From Ziziphus jujuba (Eukaryota; Streptophyta; Magnoliopsida; Rosales; Rhamnaceae), in NCBI RefSeq assembly GCF_031755915.1, contig NC_083379.1:39440001-39504000 (forward strand): a stretch of DNA of 64,000 bases, in the 5' to 3' direction. The translations under genes were made by a program, and so were the position numbers. Under the pieces are notes generated by a model. That model was not told where the DNA came from and did not search any database. It saw only the letters and a list, made by a program, of their open reading frames with translations. Below, in pieces: positions 1-11,006 of this stretch. The first letter of the stretch is position 1; each line of letters opens with the position of its first letter.

Positions 1-492
1 ACGACTGGAATGAGAGGTATTGAGAGAAAGATTTTTCAGAAATAAATCATTATTTTTCATTTATACTATGCCACACACTAAGATTCTTTATCTCACGTTT
101 TATTGTTTTAAATTCGTTCCCCTAGGCCCATGCAGCTAGTAGCAGTCTACCTCGTGCACAGCGTACCGCTTGTTTCCTTCCACTACAGCAGCTGTATTTA
201 TCCTTTCTTTACCTATTGTTATCTTCTGGACTTATTTATTTCTTATTTGTACTCATAGACCTTGTTGACACTCTTAGAATGCTCTAATATTAAATTTGGG
301 ACTCTGTAGAGACCACGGTATTTATGTTTTGGTTATGGCCTATAGTACCTTAGGCCGGTTGTGGACTTTTATGCTGTTGTGGATTTATTTATATTTATAT
401 GTTGGGGTATTATTGATATTACTTGTGTGGGTTGTCCACGTGTCAAGTGGAGTTCCATTGGATATTCTTAGGAATTGTCCAGTGGTACTTCA
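1..492 (+). mobile_element. 3-prime part of an LTR (probable Ty3-gypsy), cut by the window edge
   Basis: This stretch has the same layout as the 3-prime third of the long LTRs elsewhere in the window: a TCTCACGTTTT-like stretch, a pyrimidine run ending in CCTAGG, then T-rich sequence with TTTATTTAT motifs. It differs too much to be the same subfamily. It ends near TACTTCA, where FAS1 homology begins abruptly (about 493-497), so it looks like the right end of an element inserted into FAS1 copy A. The left end and its target duplication lie outside the window. Assignment rests on layout similarity by eye. Confidence 0.5.
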
Positions 493-729
493 CCAAGAGA
501 AGAACGCACCGTCAGGAGGACAAAACACAGTGAGTGTGGAATTGCCGGATAACCATTCAGAAACATCGTGGGTCTTGAAGAAGACGTCAAAGATCATGGA
601 CATTGCATGATAGCCTTTGTTAGAGAGAGATTTCGATGCCACTGCTAAGTTGAAGTTGTTGATGTTTCCTTCAGCTTGGATTGAGAGAACCACCAAAACA
701 AGAATGCTGCACATTGACTTTGACGCCAT
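493..729 (-). pseudogene. FAS1 copy A, N-terminal fragment
   Basis: Reading leftwards from the ATG at 729-727, this encodes the hydrophobic signal peptide (MASKSMCSILVLVV), the conserved block around SLSNKGYHAMSMIFD, and the first FAS1 strand ending TVFCPPDGAFFS. It stops after about 79 codons where LTR-like sequence begins. The intact paralogue at 34452-35180 has 242 codons, so two thirds of the gene, including the rest of the FAS1 domain and the membrane anchor, is missing or lies left of the window. No stop or frameshift is visible in what remains. It is closest to copy H, and its upstream flank (730-1556) matches that of H. It is presumed non-functional. Confidence 0.85.
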
Positions 730-837
730 GGGAGCTTCAAGATTAATGCAATGGAAAGCTAAGATTGAAACAAATTGTAGGAAAAGATGTGAGAGTTGTG
801 ACATGGAAACAGGAAAATATATATCGATGGAATACCT

Positions 838-1150
838 ATTTTGGTAACTTATAATACAAGTAACATTATTATTGGTATTAGAGTTCTATTAGAACTCCCT
901 CCCAATTTTGGAAACCTATAATACAAGTAATCTTATTGTTTGAAAGTTCTACTAGAACTCCCTCCCAATCTCGGACACTTATAATGCAAGTAACATTATT
1001 GCAGTAGAGTTTTATTGCACCCTCGAGAAACTAAAGTATCATTATTCGTTATTGGATTAGAGTTCAATTGAACTCCTAATTTTGAAAACCCTTCGTCATG
1101 AGCTCTACTAGACTCCCAATTTTGGAAACTTAAGTAACTATGGGTGTATA
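838..1150. repeat. Degenerate 60-70 bp tandem array upstream of FAS1 copy A
   Basis: About four imperfect units, each with the pattern ACTCCCAATTTTGGAAACTTA, then AATACAAGTAACATTATTAT, then GGTATTAGAGTTCTATT. Perfect CArG-type decamers CCAATTTTGG lie at 902-911 and 1116-1125. The array sits just upstream of the presumed core promoter of the minus-strand FAS1 gene, as in the other copies that keep their promoter. Confidence 0.7.
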
Positions 1151-1556
1151 TTTCATTACTCTCTAAACAAGTAAGGTATGTCTAAATTACAAAATAATTG
1201 CGATTTTATTGTCTGACTTGGCTTGGTCTCAATCCCTTCGGCCCAGGATCACTAAGACTTGTAGTTCAAATTAATAATGAGGGACCTCATAATCAATGGA
1301 CATTGTTAGGCATTTTGTCATTTTGTAGCCGTCAACAAAGACCGGCAAACTAGAAATAAATAAATAAATAAATAACAAAAAATAAAATGTTTTGGTGATT
1401 TTCTAGAGTTTTTGTGTCCTGAGACAAAACAAATATGGCTTGGCCCTAATATTTCATTTATTGAGGTGACATGTAGGTTTTTGCTTTGTGCTTTTTGCTT
1501 TTTGCTTTTTTTTTTCAATAAAAAATTATGTATAATTTGCTTACTTTAATGTTTTG
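1151..1556. other. Non-coding flank, duplicated at about 51340-51745
   Basis: AT-rich sequence without coding features, matching the right block nearly base for base, including the (AAAT)n run near 1355 and the TTTTTGCTTT tract near 1490. It ends exactly at the solo-LTR insertion site. Confidence 0.7.
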
Positions 1557-1561
1557 GTAGT

Positions 1562-4513
1562 TGTAACACCCTCTCCCAAATCGCAACAGAATCCGTGCAT
1601 GTTGCAATTTCCAGTTGACCAGGGTACAGGTTGACCGTTGACCGAGGGGGTCAAAAGTTGACTTTTTGCTCCAGTTGCAATTTCCAGTTGACCAGGGTAC
1701 CGTGGCGAAGTGCATGATGCCCCGAGTTCGTAGACTAGTAGCACATCGAAAACGGAGCTACGGTTTGAAAGTTATGGTCAAAACAAGTTGAAGTGCAAAC
1801 TGTCCAACGGGTGCCGGAGTTGACTTTTTTTTATGGGGGAAATGAGCTTTGACTCATGCGTGGTTGTGAAGTGCTCATTGATACGAGTTCACAGACTAGC
1901 GGCACGCTCAAAACGGACATCCGGTTAAAAAGTTATGGACGCGTGAAGTTTGCCGGATACCGTAATATTTTAATGTTTTTGAGTCGATGAACAGTGAAAT
2001 GCCACGTGTCAGCTCCTGATTGGTCCACATGGCATGAACAGTGTCACACGGTGGCTTTTATTTGATAAAAATCTCAGGGAAGAGAGAGAAAGAGAGAGAG
2101 GAGAGAGAAAGAGAGAGAAAGTCCGACGGCCACCGGAGATTTTCAAAATTTCTGATCGATCTACTGTACACATGTCAGCCAGCAAGGTTCCCCTCCCCAT
2201 TTTCGGCAAAACCTCAAATTTTCACGGCGATCGGCCGCCGGACGCACCCGGATCGGACGTTCGAAGATCAGCGGCGACTTTTTCCCTCCACCGCCGATTG
2301 ACCCATTTCCGGCCATTTTCCGGCCACACGCGCCAGACACCCTTGATCCCCTCCTCAAGTCCGACCGACCCACCAAGTTTCACTGTCACCGGACCACCGA
2401 CGCGCCGGGATCGGAGCGTTTTTCGGCGAGGGGTCGGAAATCTTCAAACAGTGATTTCTCCGCCTTCCGGCCTCCGTTTTCCTCACCGCAGGTCCCGTTG
2501 GATTGCTCTCCCCTCGATCTACAAATCTGCAAAAAATCACAGCCAACAGCCACCGCATGCGCCGCCGCCGGCAACGGTTGCCGGTGACCGCGGCGGCTCG
2601 CCGAAAGTTACTGTTCCGGCGAGTACCCAGTTTCCCGGCCGGCTCCAGTCCACTGTGTTCGACCTCCTGAACCTGAATCCGGCATCCATTTCTACCAATT
2701 TACGACGGTTTGGGAGAATTGCGGAGCCGAAACCCCGAAAAGCTTTCCGGCGAGATTCCGACCTCGTCGGGTCCAATCACCGGAAAGTAACACCGAATCA
2801 GTGATCCTCATCACTCGAGCTTCGATTCGGTATATAACTCGTAACTTTTAGGTATCGTTTGGTGTTCGCTCCCCGGGTACCCATTTGGGAATTACCCGAA
2901 TAAAATATTAATATTTTTGGTTGGTGCACTGTGGTTGTTTAGGTGCGCGTACGAGTGGCGGAGTTGATCCCGAGGAGGATCTTAGTTGATTTATGCGCTC
3001 AAGGTGAGTGACCCACCTTCAAAAATTATTTTGGGCAATTAATTATGTTTAATTGGTATTTAAATTGGTATTTAAATTATGCTCATGTGGTGTGATTTAA
3101 TTATGGTTTTATTGTGGTTTAATTTATTTATTATGCATGAGCAAAGTGTATTTTGGTAGTATTTGTACATGGTTTTAAATTTGATTTTTCGGGCATAATT
3201 GGGTGAAATATTTTACGAAAATATTTGTTTAAATTTATAATTATGCCCGAGGTATTTTTATGGTTGCATTTCGTACTTCGAGAAAATTGTGGTTTGTTGG
3301 TTATCAATGTTTCGTACCGGTTTATTAAATAAAAATATGTGGGATGGTAAGTGTGAGAATTTAATGTATTTCCCACGGTAATTTTGGAAAACGGTACGAT
3401 TGGTTAATAATGTTTATTTTTAGACGCACTCATACAGTATTGGTGTTCTGGTGTATGGACACGTGGTAGCGCGCAGGTATTATGTGGTTTAGCGCGCGGT
3501 TATTATTTCTCCCGTTGTTGCCATTGGACCGTGGGCAGGCAAGTTTGTTTGCGCACAGCCGCCCCCTTCCTTGGCCGGGAGATGGTTTCAACAGCGGTAC
3601 TGTCGGGACGCCGAAGTGCCGTTTGCAGGTTTCTCTCTTTAACCCCCCCCCCCCCCGGCCAGTTGGTGCTCGGTACGCTGGGCATCGGAGGGCATCACCG
3701 GTATATGGTGTGGTGCGTCAGGTATAAATTGCAAATAATGTTTTAAACCCCAAAGGTGTTCAAAATTATTTACTATAATTTATTATATTTTAATTATATA
3801 TTGGGGTATGCATTTATTTATTTATTGTTTATCAAATGGTTTAATCCCTTGGTTTTCGGGAAGTACGTACATCGGGTTTTGTGAAAATGGTTTAAAAAGG
3901 GAACATTTCAAACTGAGCGATTGGTGAGAGTTTTGAGGGAAATTATTATTTCCAACAGTTATTATTATTTATTTATTTATTTATTGTTGGTATTTATTCA
4001 ATTCCCTTAATTGTTATTATTATTATTAAAAGTGTTCAGTAGTTAGGGTCACTCATTGAGATGATTAGCATCTCACGTTTTTAAGTTCCATTCACTTAGG
4101 TGCAAGTGGTGGTAGACGTTCTTCCGGAGCGAACCAAGTTTTCCACTGCTGTTGTGTTTCGAGAAGTACTTCTGTACTTTTTCATTTCAGTGTATTATTT
4201 GTTTCATCCTTGTTGTATTTCTGTTGATTAGCACTCCTTAAAGCTCTGTATACTATTGAGACACTTATGTTTTATTTATGCACTGGACTGTTGTTATTGT
4301 TGAGAAGTGCTGAAATTTGTGGAACAATTTGTAGTAATGTGGGAGGAATAAGGGGATAAATTTTAGAAGTGTGTTTTCAGTGCAGGTAATTTGTGGTAAG
4401 TCCATCCCTTAGGGGAGGCTCTGCCGGATTTTCCATTGAAGGGTCCGGTAGGGTTTTCCTGGGATTAGAGCTTGTCTAGGGTTCCGGGGAGGAATTCTGG
4501 ACGGGTCCTGACA
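1562..4513 (+). mobile_element. Solo LTR, long Ty3-gypsy (chromovirus-like) family
   Basis: The element begins TGTAACACCC, ends GGTCCTGACA, and is flanked by a perfect 5-bp target duplication GTAGT (1557-1561 and 4514-4518). The duplicated sequence at about 51742-51760 is the empty site: TTTTGTTAGTTATTAG runs through without interruption. No internal region is present, so this is a 2952-bp solo LTR left by LTR-LTR recombination. It shares its ends and layout with the LTRs of the element at 11048-21837: a GTTGACC-rich start, a (GA)n tract near 2080, a GC-rich block at about 2200-2800, then an AT-rich 3-prime half. A C-run is present at about 3643-3656. Confidence 0.93.
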
Positions 4514-4518
4514 GTAGT

Positions 4519-5864
4519 TATTAGTGTCAATAATTGTTAGAATTTGTTAGGCATTTTATATTTTCCCTTTTATTTTATTTTTTTATCAATTATAATTTTT
4601 GTTTAGTTTTTATATATTTATATTTCATTTTTATTGGAAAAAGTTATTGTTTCATTGAACAATAATATGAACCCCTCCATCTTCAATATTTATTAAAAAA
4701 AAAAAAACATTTTTATCTTTTTTGCTTATCAATTGACCTTTTTTATTTTATTTGGGTCAAGAGATCAAAATACCTGTTAGAAGACTCACTTTTTTAACAT
4801 GCTGTCATTTTCATGACGAAGGTGAAAAATTATAATTTAACCAAGTCAATTTTGGATCAAAATTATTCAGATTAAAAAAAAAAAAAATTGGATCAAACTT
4901 TTTACCCAAATTATTCAAATATACATATTCAATGCATCATTTTTAGGATTTGTTAATGAAAATAGTAAATAAATTAGGCGATTAAAGTTAAACAAATTGA
5001 AGTTAATTAATTTATTCTACTTGTCATTTCCCAGTTATATCACATATTTAGGGAGTTTGATTTGGTCATAGCGTGTTAATTTAGTTTTCTTGGGTCTGCG
5101 TGTTAGTTTAGTTAAGGAGAATATAAATAACTAATTAGTTTATACATAAGTGAAAAAATCTAAACAATTTTTTTTTTGGATAAAAATATAAACAATATTA
5201 CTTTATGAATCATGCATGATTATGATAGTCAGGATCAGGAAAGAGGTTTAGATGAGTCATACTGACTAAGGAAACTTGCTTAATTTTAATAATTCAATCT
5301 TACATCAGCGTGAAACAAGATTAATTTAAAATCAAAGTCTTATTAACTAAAAAACTTGCTAACTATTGTGGTTGCTTATGAACTGCCGGGTTAGATTACT
5401 GTTTAACTAGTGGGTAGCGTAAAACCAGGATAATCAAAGTCTTTTACTAATTTTTTTATTTTTTTATTTTTTATTTTTATTTTTATGTGAAAAGGAAAAC
5501 ATAGAATTGTTGACATACTTTGCTTCCCATCATGAAACTCTAATTGCACTACCATATAAATTATATACAATTTTATTATGATGGATTTACATTTTTAACC
5601 TTATATATAAAAATATAATTAAGAATATTCATTAATTTAAACGCATTTAGGAAGTGGATAAACAAATTTCATATGTTCAGCGATGTGCAACCGAACATTT
5701 TCAAAGACTTTGCATTTCAATATTTAAAGGGTGACCAATATATTTATTAGAGTGCAAAATACATTCATATGTCTTTTTATTTTACTCTGATTCTCAGAAT
5801 GTAACATACAACTCCAATCTGGGACAGAAGTTAAAAAATTTGTATGTGACACTGCATGGGACAG
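4519..5864. other. Upstream region of the left RLP gene
   Basis: AT-rich non-coding DNA that closely matches 51748-53100, including the segment TTGATTTGGTCATAGCGTG near 5057 and its copy near 52290. No coding potential or structured element is seen. It probably holds the distal promoter of the RLP gene. Confidence 0.6.
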
Positions 5865-5889
5865 TTGACTTTGGCAGCCTATAAATACA
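5865..5889 (+). promoter_or_regulatory. Core promoter of the left RLP: W-box plus TATA box
   Basis: TTGACT (5865-5870, a WRKY-type W-box core) lies 8 bp before a good TATA box, CTATAAATAC (5879-5888), about 62 bp upstream of the first ATG at 5951. The arrangement is conserved in the duplicate at 53101-53124. WRKY control is inferred from the motif only. Confidence 0.6.
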
Positions 5890-5950
5890 CATGCACATTT
5901 ATGCATTGCACACAGCAATTTCAAACCAAATATAGTTTCTTACTTATTTC

Positions 5951-8900
5951 ATGTTTGATATAATTACTCAAACAACCATGGTCTCCATATCATGGCTTTA
6001 TTTTCTCATTTTCCTCTATCTTTCTTTGTCGTCCATATCCTCTCCTTCTCCATCTGCATCATTTCCTTTGTGCCACCCTGATGATAGTTCTGCTTTGCTC
6101 CAATTTAAGAACTCCTTTTCCATTGATATGGTCTATACTCCTTATCATGGTCGATCTTGTGGTGCTATTCCTTCTAAAACAATCAGTTGGGATGAGAATG
6201 GCACGAAAGATTGTTGTGTGTGGAGTGGAGTTACATGTGATAACAGGACAGGTCATGTTATTGGACTTGATCTTACATGCAGTAGTCTTAAAGGAGTCAT
6301 CCATTCCAACAGCAGCCTTTTCTTCCTTCGCCATCTTCGGAGTCTGATCCTCTCCTATAATGATTTTTGGGGCTCCACAATTTCATCTGAATTTGGTAAG
6401 CTTACTCATTTGGTCCACCTTGAAATTTTTGAATCTGGATTTTCAGGGTATTTTCCACCAGAATTCTCATATCTATCCGAATTGGTTTCACTTGTTCTCT
6501 CTTCAAATGATGAATTGATACTAGATACGTTTACCTTAAAAAGAATCTTTTCAAATTTAACATCTCTTGAAGAACTTTATCTATTTCAAGTTGACATGAC
6601 TTCTGTTGAACCTGTTTCATTGATGAATTTATCTTCATCTATGACATCTCTTACGCTTGACTTTTGCAATCTGCAAGGAAATTTACCAGATAACATCTTT
6701 TACCAATGGCCAAACCTTGAAAAACTGTCTTTAGAAGCAAATGAGAACCTTACTAGTTTCTTGACTAAAACTAATTGGAGCAGTCCACTCAAGTACTTGG
6801 ATCTTTCTTTTACTGAATTCTCAATAGATTTGCCTCATCTAACTAAAAGCATGAAGTCTTTGGAAACTTTGCTTCTGAGTAATTGTAAAATATTAGGATG
6901 GAATCCCACACTACTTCTTAACCTCACACAAATGACTTCGTTAGACTTCTCATTTAACAATTTTGGTGGTCAGGTTCCATGGTCATTTTTGAATCTAAAG
7001 CATCTCACTTATTTAAGATTTCAATTTAACAACTTTACTGGCCAGCTTCCGGACATTTATGCTCATAACTCGTCGCAAATTTCCTTTTCGTCTGACTCAT
7101 CCAAAAATCAATCTTTGGGCCCTCTTCCATTGTATTTGGAATGTATCTCTTTGGATGGTAACTTACTCGATGGTAAAATACCTCATTGGATATATTCCCT
7201 CCAACTTTTGCAAATTCTAACACTTTCAGATAACCAGTTCACTGGTCAAATTGACGAATTCAAGTCCCGTTCATTGAAGGAACTTGATCTAAGCCATAAC
7301 AAACTACATGGACCCATTCCTAGGTCAATTTTTCAACAAGTAAATCTCACTTGGCTAGATCTTTCCTCAAATAACTTGAGTGGTGTTGTAGGATTGGACG
7401 AGTTTTCGAGGTTGCAGAATCTTGTATGTCTTCAACTTTCGTTTAATAGTCTATCATTGAGTTCCGAAATCTCTTTCAACTATACTTTGCGCAGACTCAC
7501 CTTATTGCATTTGTCTTCCTGCAACATAACAAGATTCCCCAATTTCATAAGAAACTCAAAACATTTGTTGGAATTAGATATCTCTTCCAACCATATTGAT
7601 GGTCCTGTTCCCAACTGGCTATGGAATATTGGGAAGGATTCATTATTTTATCTAAACTTTTCACACAATTTTTTGACGAGAATGGAACAACTTCCATGGA
7701 AGCAATTGCAATATCTTGACCTTCAATTCAATTTGCTTGAAGGACAACTCCCAATTCCATCATCATCCATAGTTGTTTTTCTAATCTCAAATAATCAACT
7801 GAGTGGAGAGATACCATCTTTGATTTGCAATCTTAGTTTCCTTGAAGTCCTTGATTTATCTAATAATGTTTTGGATGGAAAGATTCCGCCATGTATTGGA
7901 AATTTTAGTTACAGCTTATCGGTGTTGAATCTGGGGATGAATAAATTGCATGGCAGAATCTCTGCCACATTTGCAATGGGAAACTCGTTGAGGAATCTGA
8001 ACCTTAATGGAAACCAACTTGAAGGGCTTCTGCCACCATCTTTGCAAAATTGTAAAAAGCTGGTAGTTTTAGACCTTGGAAATAACAAGATAAATGACAC
8101 TTTTCCCTATTGGTTGGAATCTCTTCCGGTGCTACAAGTTCTTATCTTGAGGTCTAATAGATTCCATGGTTTCATAGGCAGTTCCAAAACTGAACTCTCA
8201 TTTCGAAAGTTGCGGATCATAGATCTCTCTAACAATGAATTTAGTGCTGATTTGCCAGCAAAATATTTTGAGAATTTTTTGGCCATGATAGATGCACCTC
8301 CAGAAAAATTGAAGTACATGGGAGAATCATATTATCAAGATTCTGTGGTTATAGCAATAAAAGGCTTTGATATCAAAGTGGCAAGAATTCTAAACATTTT
8401 CACAACCATTGATATGTCTAATAACAATATCACAGGAGAGATTCCAAAGTTGATTGGGAAGCTTAAGGCATTCAAAGGTCTCAACCTCTCTCATAACAAA
8501 TTGAGTGGTTCTATTCCACCATCGTTCAGAAATTTAATTAATCTTGAATGGTTAGACCTCTCATCAAATGAGCTAGCTGGTGAGATTCCTCAGCAATTGA
8601 CAGAAATCACATTTCTTGAAGTGTTGAACCTGTCAGATAATAGATTGGTCGGAAGAATACCTCGTGGCAGGCAATTCGATACATTCGATAACACTTCTTA
8701 CAGTGACAACTTGAAATTATGTGGATTTCCATTGTCCAAAACATGCAACAATACTAGTGATGAAGCAGAGCAATCTTCACCCAAGTCGTTCCAAAATTTT
8801 GGTGATCTGGAGCAAAGAAATGGGTTTAATTGGAAGCATATGGTACTGATGGGGTATGGATGTGGATTGGTGTTGGGAATATCTGTGGGATATATTGTGC

Positions 8901-8968
8901 TCTTCAACAAACAACCTGATTGCTTTACGAAAATTGTGATCAAGTACTGGAGGAGAATGATGGGCTAG
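5951..8968 (+). CDS. LRR receptor-like protein (RLP, Cf-9/Hcr9 type), intact
   Basis: A single-exon 1005-codon gene for a type I plasma-membrane LRR protein without a kinase domain. A signal peptide precedes the LRRNT cap that starts at CHPDDSSALLQFK (Cys41) and includes CCVWSGVTCD. A long run of plant-type extracellular LRRs (LxxLxLSxNxLxGxIP) follows. An island interrupts it near YMGESYYQDSVV, and the last LRRs end at LCGFPLSKTC. An acidic/polar juxtamembrane segment, a Gly-rich membrane span (about 964-985, MVLMGYGCGLVLGISVGYI) and a short basic tail (KYWRRMMG) complete it. In this family such proteins sense apoplastic ligands and signal through partner kinases of the SOBIR1/BAK1 type. The ATG at 5951 is used, but Met10 at 5978 starts a more typical signal peptide and may be the real start. 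The ligand is unknown. The paralogue at 53187 is broken. Confidence 0.95.
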   Translation: MFDIITQTTMVSISWLYFLIFLYLSLSSISSPSPSASFPLCHPDDSSALLQFKNSFSIDMVYTPYHGRSCGAIPSKTISWDENGTKDCCVWSGVTCDNRTGHVIGLDLTCSSLKGVIHSNSSLFFLRHLRSLILSYNDFWGSTISSEFGKLTHLVHLEIFESGFSGYFPPEFSYLSELVSLVLSSNDELILDTFTLKRIFSNLTSLEELYLFQVDMTSVEPVSLMNLSSSMTSLTLDFCNLQGNLPDNIFYQWPNLEKLSLEANENLTSFLTKTNWSSPLKYLDLSFTEFSIDLPHLTKSMKSLETLLLSNCKILGWNPTLLLNLTQMTSLDFSFNNFGGQVPWSFLNLKHLTYLRFQFNNFTGQLPDIYAHNSSQISFSSDSSKNQSLGPLPLYLECISLDGNLLDGKIPHWIYSLQLLQILTLSDNQFTGQIDEFKSRSLKELDLSHNKLHGPIPRSIFQQVNLTWLDLSSNNLSGVVGLDEFSRLQNLVCLQLSFNSLSLSSEISFNYTLRRLTLLHLSSCNITRFPNFIRNSKHLLELDISSNHIDGPVPNWLWNIGKDSLFYLNFSHNFLTRMEQLPWKQLQYLDLQFNLLEGQLPIPSSSIVVFLISNNQLSGEIPSLICNLSFLEVLDLSNNVLDGKIPPCIGNFSYSLSVLNLGMNKLHGRISATFAMGNSLRNLNLNGNQLEGLLPPSLQNCKKLVVLDLGNNKINDTFPYWLESLPVLQVLILRSNRFHGFIGSSKTELSFRKLRIIDLSNNEFSADLPAKYFENFLAMIDAPPEKLKYMGESYYQDSVVIAIKGFDIKVARILNIFTTIDMSNNNITGEIPKLIGKLKAFKGLNLSHNKLSGSIPPSFRNLINLEWLDLSSNELAGEIPQQLTEITFLEVLNLSDNRLVGRIPRGRQFDTFDNTSYSDNLKLCGFPLSKTCNNTSDEAEQSSPKSFQNFGDLEQRNGFNWKHMVLMGYGCGLVLGISVGYIVLFNKQPDCFTKIVIKYWRRMMG

Positions 8969-10006
8969 ACATATGCAAGCGGGAAAAAAACCAATGCAAA
9001 ATGCTCGTTCAAATGGTGGCTTGACAACAGCAAACAAGTAATGGAAACGGTGGCTTGAAAGAAGCATTTACTTCGTAGAAAGGTTGGAGAGTGAATTTTA
9101 TATTTTATATAAAGGTAAATTCTGTATATTTTCATGGTTTTGGCTTGTTGTGTGTAATGTGTAATTAGTGTCAAATTCCTGCTTGTAACTATACTAATTG
9201 TATTTTAAGCCTTCTGTACATACGCATCTTCTTCAACAAATTAACTACGCATTATTAATGATGCTTTTTCCTAAGGACAGTGTAGCTTGATTGGATGAAA
9301 AAAAAGAATACATAATACCAAGTTTTTTTTTTTCTTTTCTTCTCCTACGCATATAATGAACCCTTTTGATAGAGAACTTTATTAGGAGAAGATTTAATAT
9401 AATTTTAAATACCTCGCTGGAATACTTTTGGAACAATTGACCAAAACAAAAGTAAAAAAACTGAACGTTAGCAAAGACGTTTTTTTCTTTTTTCTTTTTT
9501 TCCCTTTTTAGCTACAATTTACAAACATGTATTGGTGATAAACAATCTAAATGTCAGCAAGGATTTTTTTTATTATTATTATTAATTACAATTTACAAAC
9601 ATGTATTGAAGAAATCACCAACGTATTGCGGCCTGATCTGCAGCTACAAACCTATAAATAAATTTTAGTGGGATGGTGTGTGCAAAATTTTGTTCAATAT
9701 GAGAGTCCAAGTGGGAGTTACTTTTTGGGCCAACTTTTCAGAGTGGTAGATAAGATACTTTTTATAAATATAATACTATGATTCTTTGGCTATAAGAATG
9801 TTGTTCTATAATATATGTTACAATAAGAATTATGAATTGCAAGAGTTAACATTTTCCTATAATTCATGATTAAACAAGATTATGCATATGATTTACTTTA
9901 GTTCTTTCACTTTGAAACTTGAATATATACAACTACTTCATTAAATTTACTTTAATTCCTCGAATTTCATCAAATCTGAAAAGGTTAACTTCTTAAGAAA
10001 ATAGAT
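8969..10006. other. Downstream flank of the left RLP
   Basis: AT-rich non-coding DNA containing the presumed 3-prime UTR, duplicated at 56064-56998 plus 58637-58738. It has poly(T) tracts near 9328 and 9480. The right copy is split by a 1.63-kb insertion at the point matching about 9920. Nothing else is recognisable. Confidence 0.6.
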
Positions 10007-10345
10007 ATGGGATACTTACCATGTGGAATTCTTTGCCTCCTCTTCTTTCTCATGCATTCACAACTAATTACCTGCTCTTTCTCTCCAACAAGTAGAGCAA
10101 CACCATTATGCCCTTATGATCAAAGCCTTTCTTTGCCCCAATTCAAGAAAACTTTTTCCCATTGATACTACTTCAACTAGTGTTTCTTATTATGAGGATT
10201 ATGATGAAATTGTTGGTTATCCAAAGACAGTCTTGGAAGGAAGGAACAAATTGCTGCAATTGGGATAGGGTCAAAGGTGAAAATGGAACAGGCGATTGGC
10301 TTGGACCTCAGTTACAGCTTGCTTCAAAGTCCCACACATGCCAAC
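10007..10345 (+). pseudogene. N-terminal remnant of a second, different RLP gene
   Basis: From the ATG at 10007 the sequence encodes a signal peptide (MGYLPCGILCLLFFLMHSQ), the LRRNT start CPYDQSLSLPQFKKTF, then after a frameshift IDTTSTSVSYYEDYDE, a WKEGTNCCNWDRVKGENGTG segment and GLDLSYSLLQS, which is the LRRNT cap and first LRR. An extra C in TTTTCCCATTGAT (near 10158) breaks the frame compared with TTTTCCATTGAT in the intact RLP. Homology ends after about 110 codons, with no LRR body following. The same remnant with the same extra C is at 58739-59060, so the damage predates the block duplication. Its divergence from the 5951 gene shows it came from another RLP subfamily. Confidence 0.75.
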
Positions 10346-10479
10346 TATATTCTAGTTGTTTAGTTGTGCTTCTGGAAAATACATATTTTTTGTTCTGCTT
10401 TATGGTTTTTCCAGGTGTGTTTTTTTTTTATGTTTGTGGTTTTGGTTATTTGACTTGTATTTATTTTTTTGACTTTTAG

Positions 10480-11006
10480 TTCTTTGCTATACTTGTGGTT
10501 TATCGCATTTTACCAAACTGTTTTAGTTTTGTTGGCTTGTATAAATTCTTAAAAAAGCTCACTAAATTAACTAGTTTGCAAACTCCATTTAGTTGTGAGA
10601 TTACTTCCAATGTGATATGCTTTTCTTTCCCTACTTTCTTACTAATCGATTATGCATCTGTGTAATTAATGTGTGATGTGCTTGTTGGATAAAATCATTG
10701 TTTTCACTTCTTTTGGTGTAAAAGATTTGATTAATTTTTGTGGAAAATCCTAATGGATAAATATTTTTGTTTTGGAAATCCTAATGAGCATATCTTGAAT
10801 CTAAAACAAGTAATTAAGAAATAAAAATATAAAGAAGAGAAGTTTTATAGTGGTTCGGCTATGATAAGCCTACATCCACTCTTCAATTCTCTCTCTAACT
10901 AATTCTTATTAAAACCTCTGTGTCAGTACAACAAAAGCAACTTACAATCAACAAATTAAACTTGTTCTTGAATTGAACTAATTAATTAAAGAAAATTAAA
11001 CCCAGC
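10480..11006. repeat. FAS1 3-prime flank module (B/E/I type)
   Basis: A segment starting ACTTTTAGTTCTTTGCTATA is repeated at about 30124-30646 and 59200-59718, each time just downstream of a FAS1 copy of one subtype. It includes TATAGTGGTTCGGCTATGAT and a conserved CTCTCTCTGACTAATTC-like stretch. It probably holds the 3-prime UTR and terminator of these genes and marks the tandem duplication unit. Confidence 0.65.

Noticed and set aside
296..847. Plus-strand frames across the 5-prime end
   Set aside because: They are antisense to the FAS1 N-terminal coding sequence or run through LTR-like DNA. Similar antisense frames appear over other FAS1 copies because of shared sequence.
838..1150. Tandem arrays upstream of FAS1 considered as CRISPR-like repeats
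   Set aside because: The units are directly adjacent and degenerate, with no unique spacers, in a plant nuclear context.
2161..2776. Several minus-strand frames of 60-80 codons in the solo LTR
   Set aside because: GC-rich LTR sequence has few stops. No domain is seen and the frames are not kept between LTR copies.
6059..9067. Antisense frames over the RLP gene
   Set aside because: They are shadows of a long coding sequence and are repeated over the right copy for the same reason.
10162..10479. 105-codon plus frame after the RLP remnant
   Set aside because: It is in a different frame from the recognisable RLP coding sequence and ends in a hydrophobic T-rich run typical of non-coding DNA.
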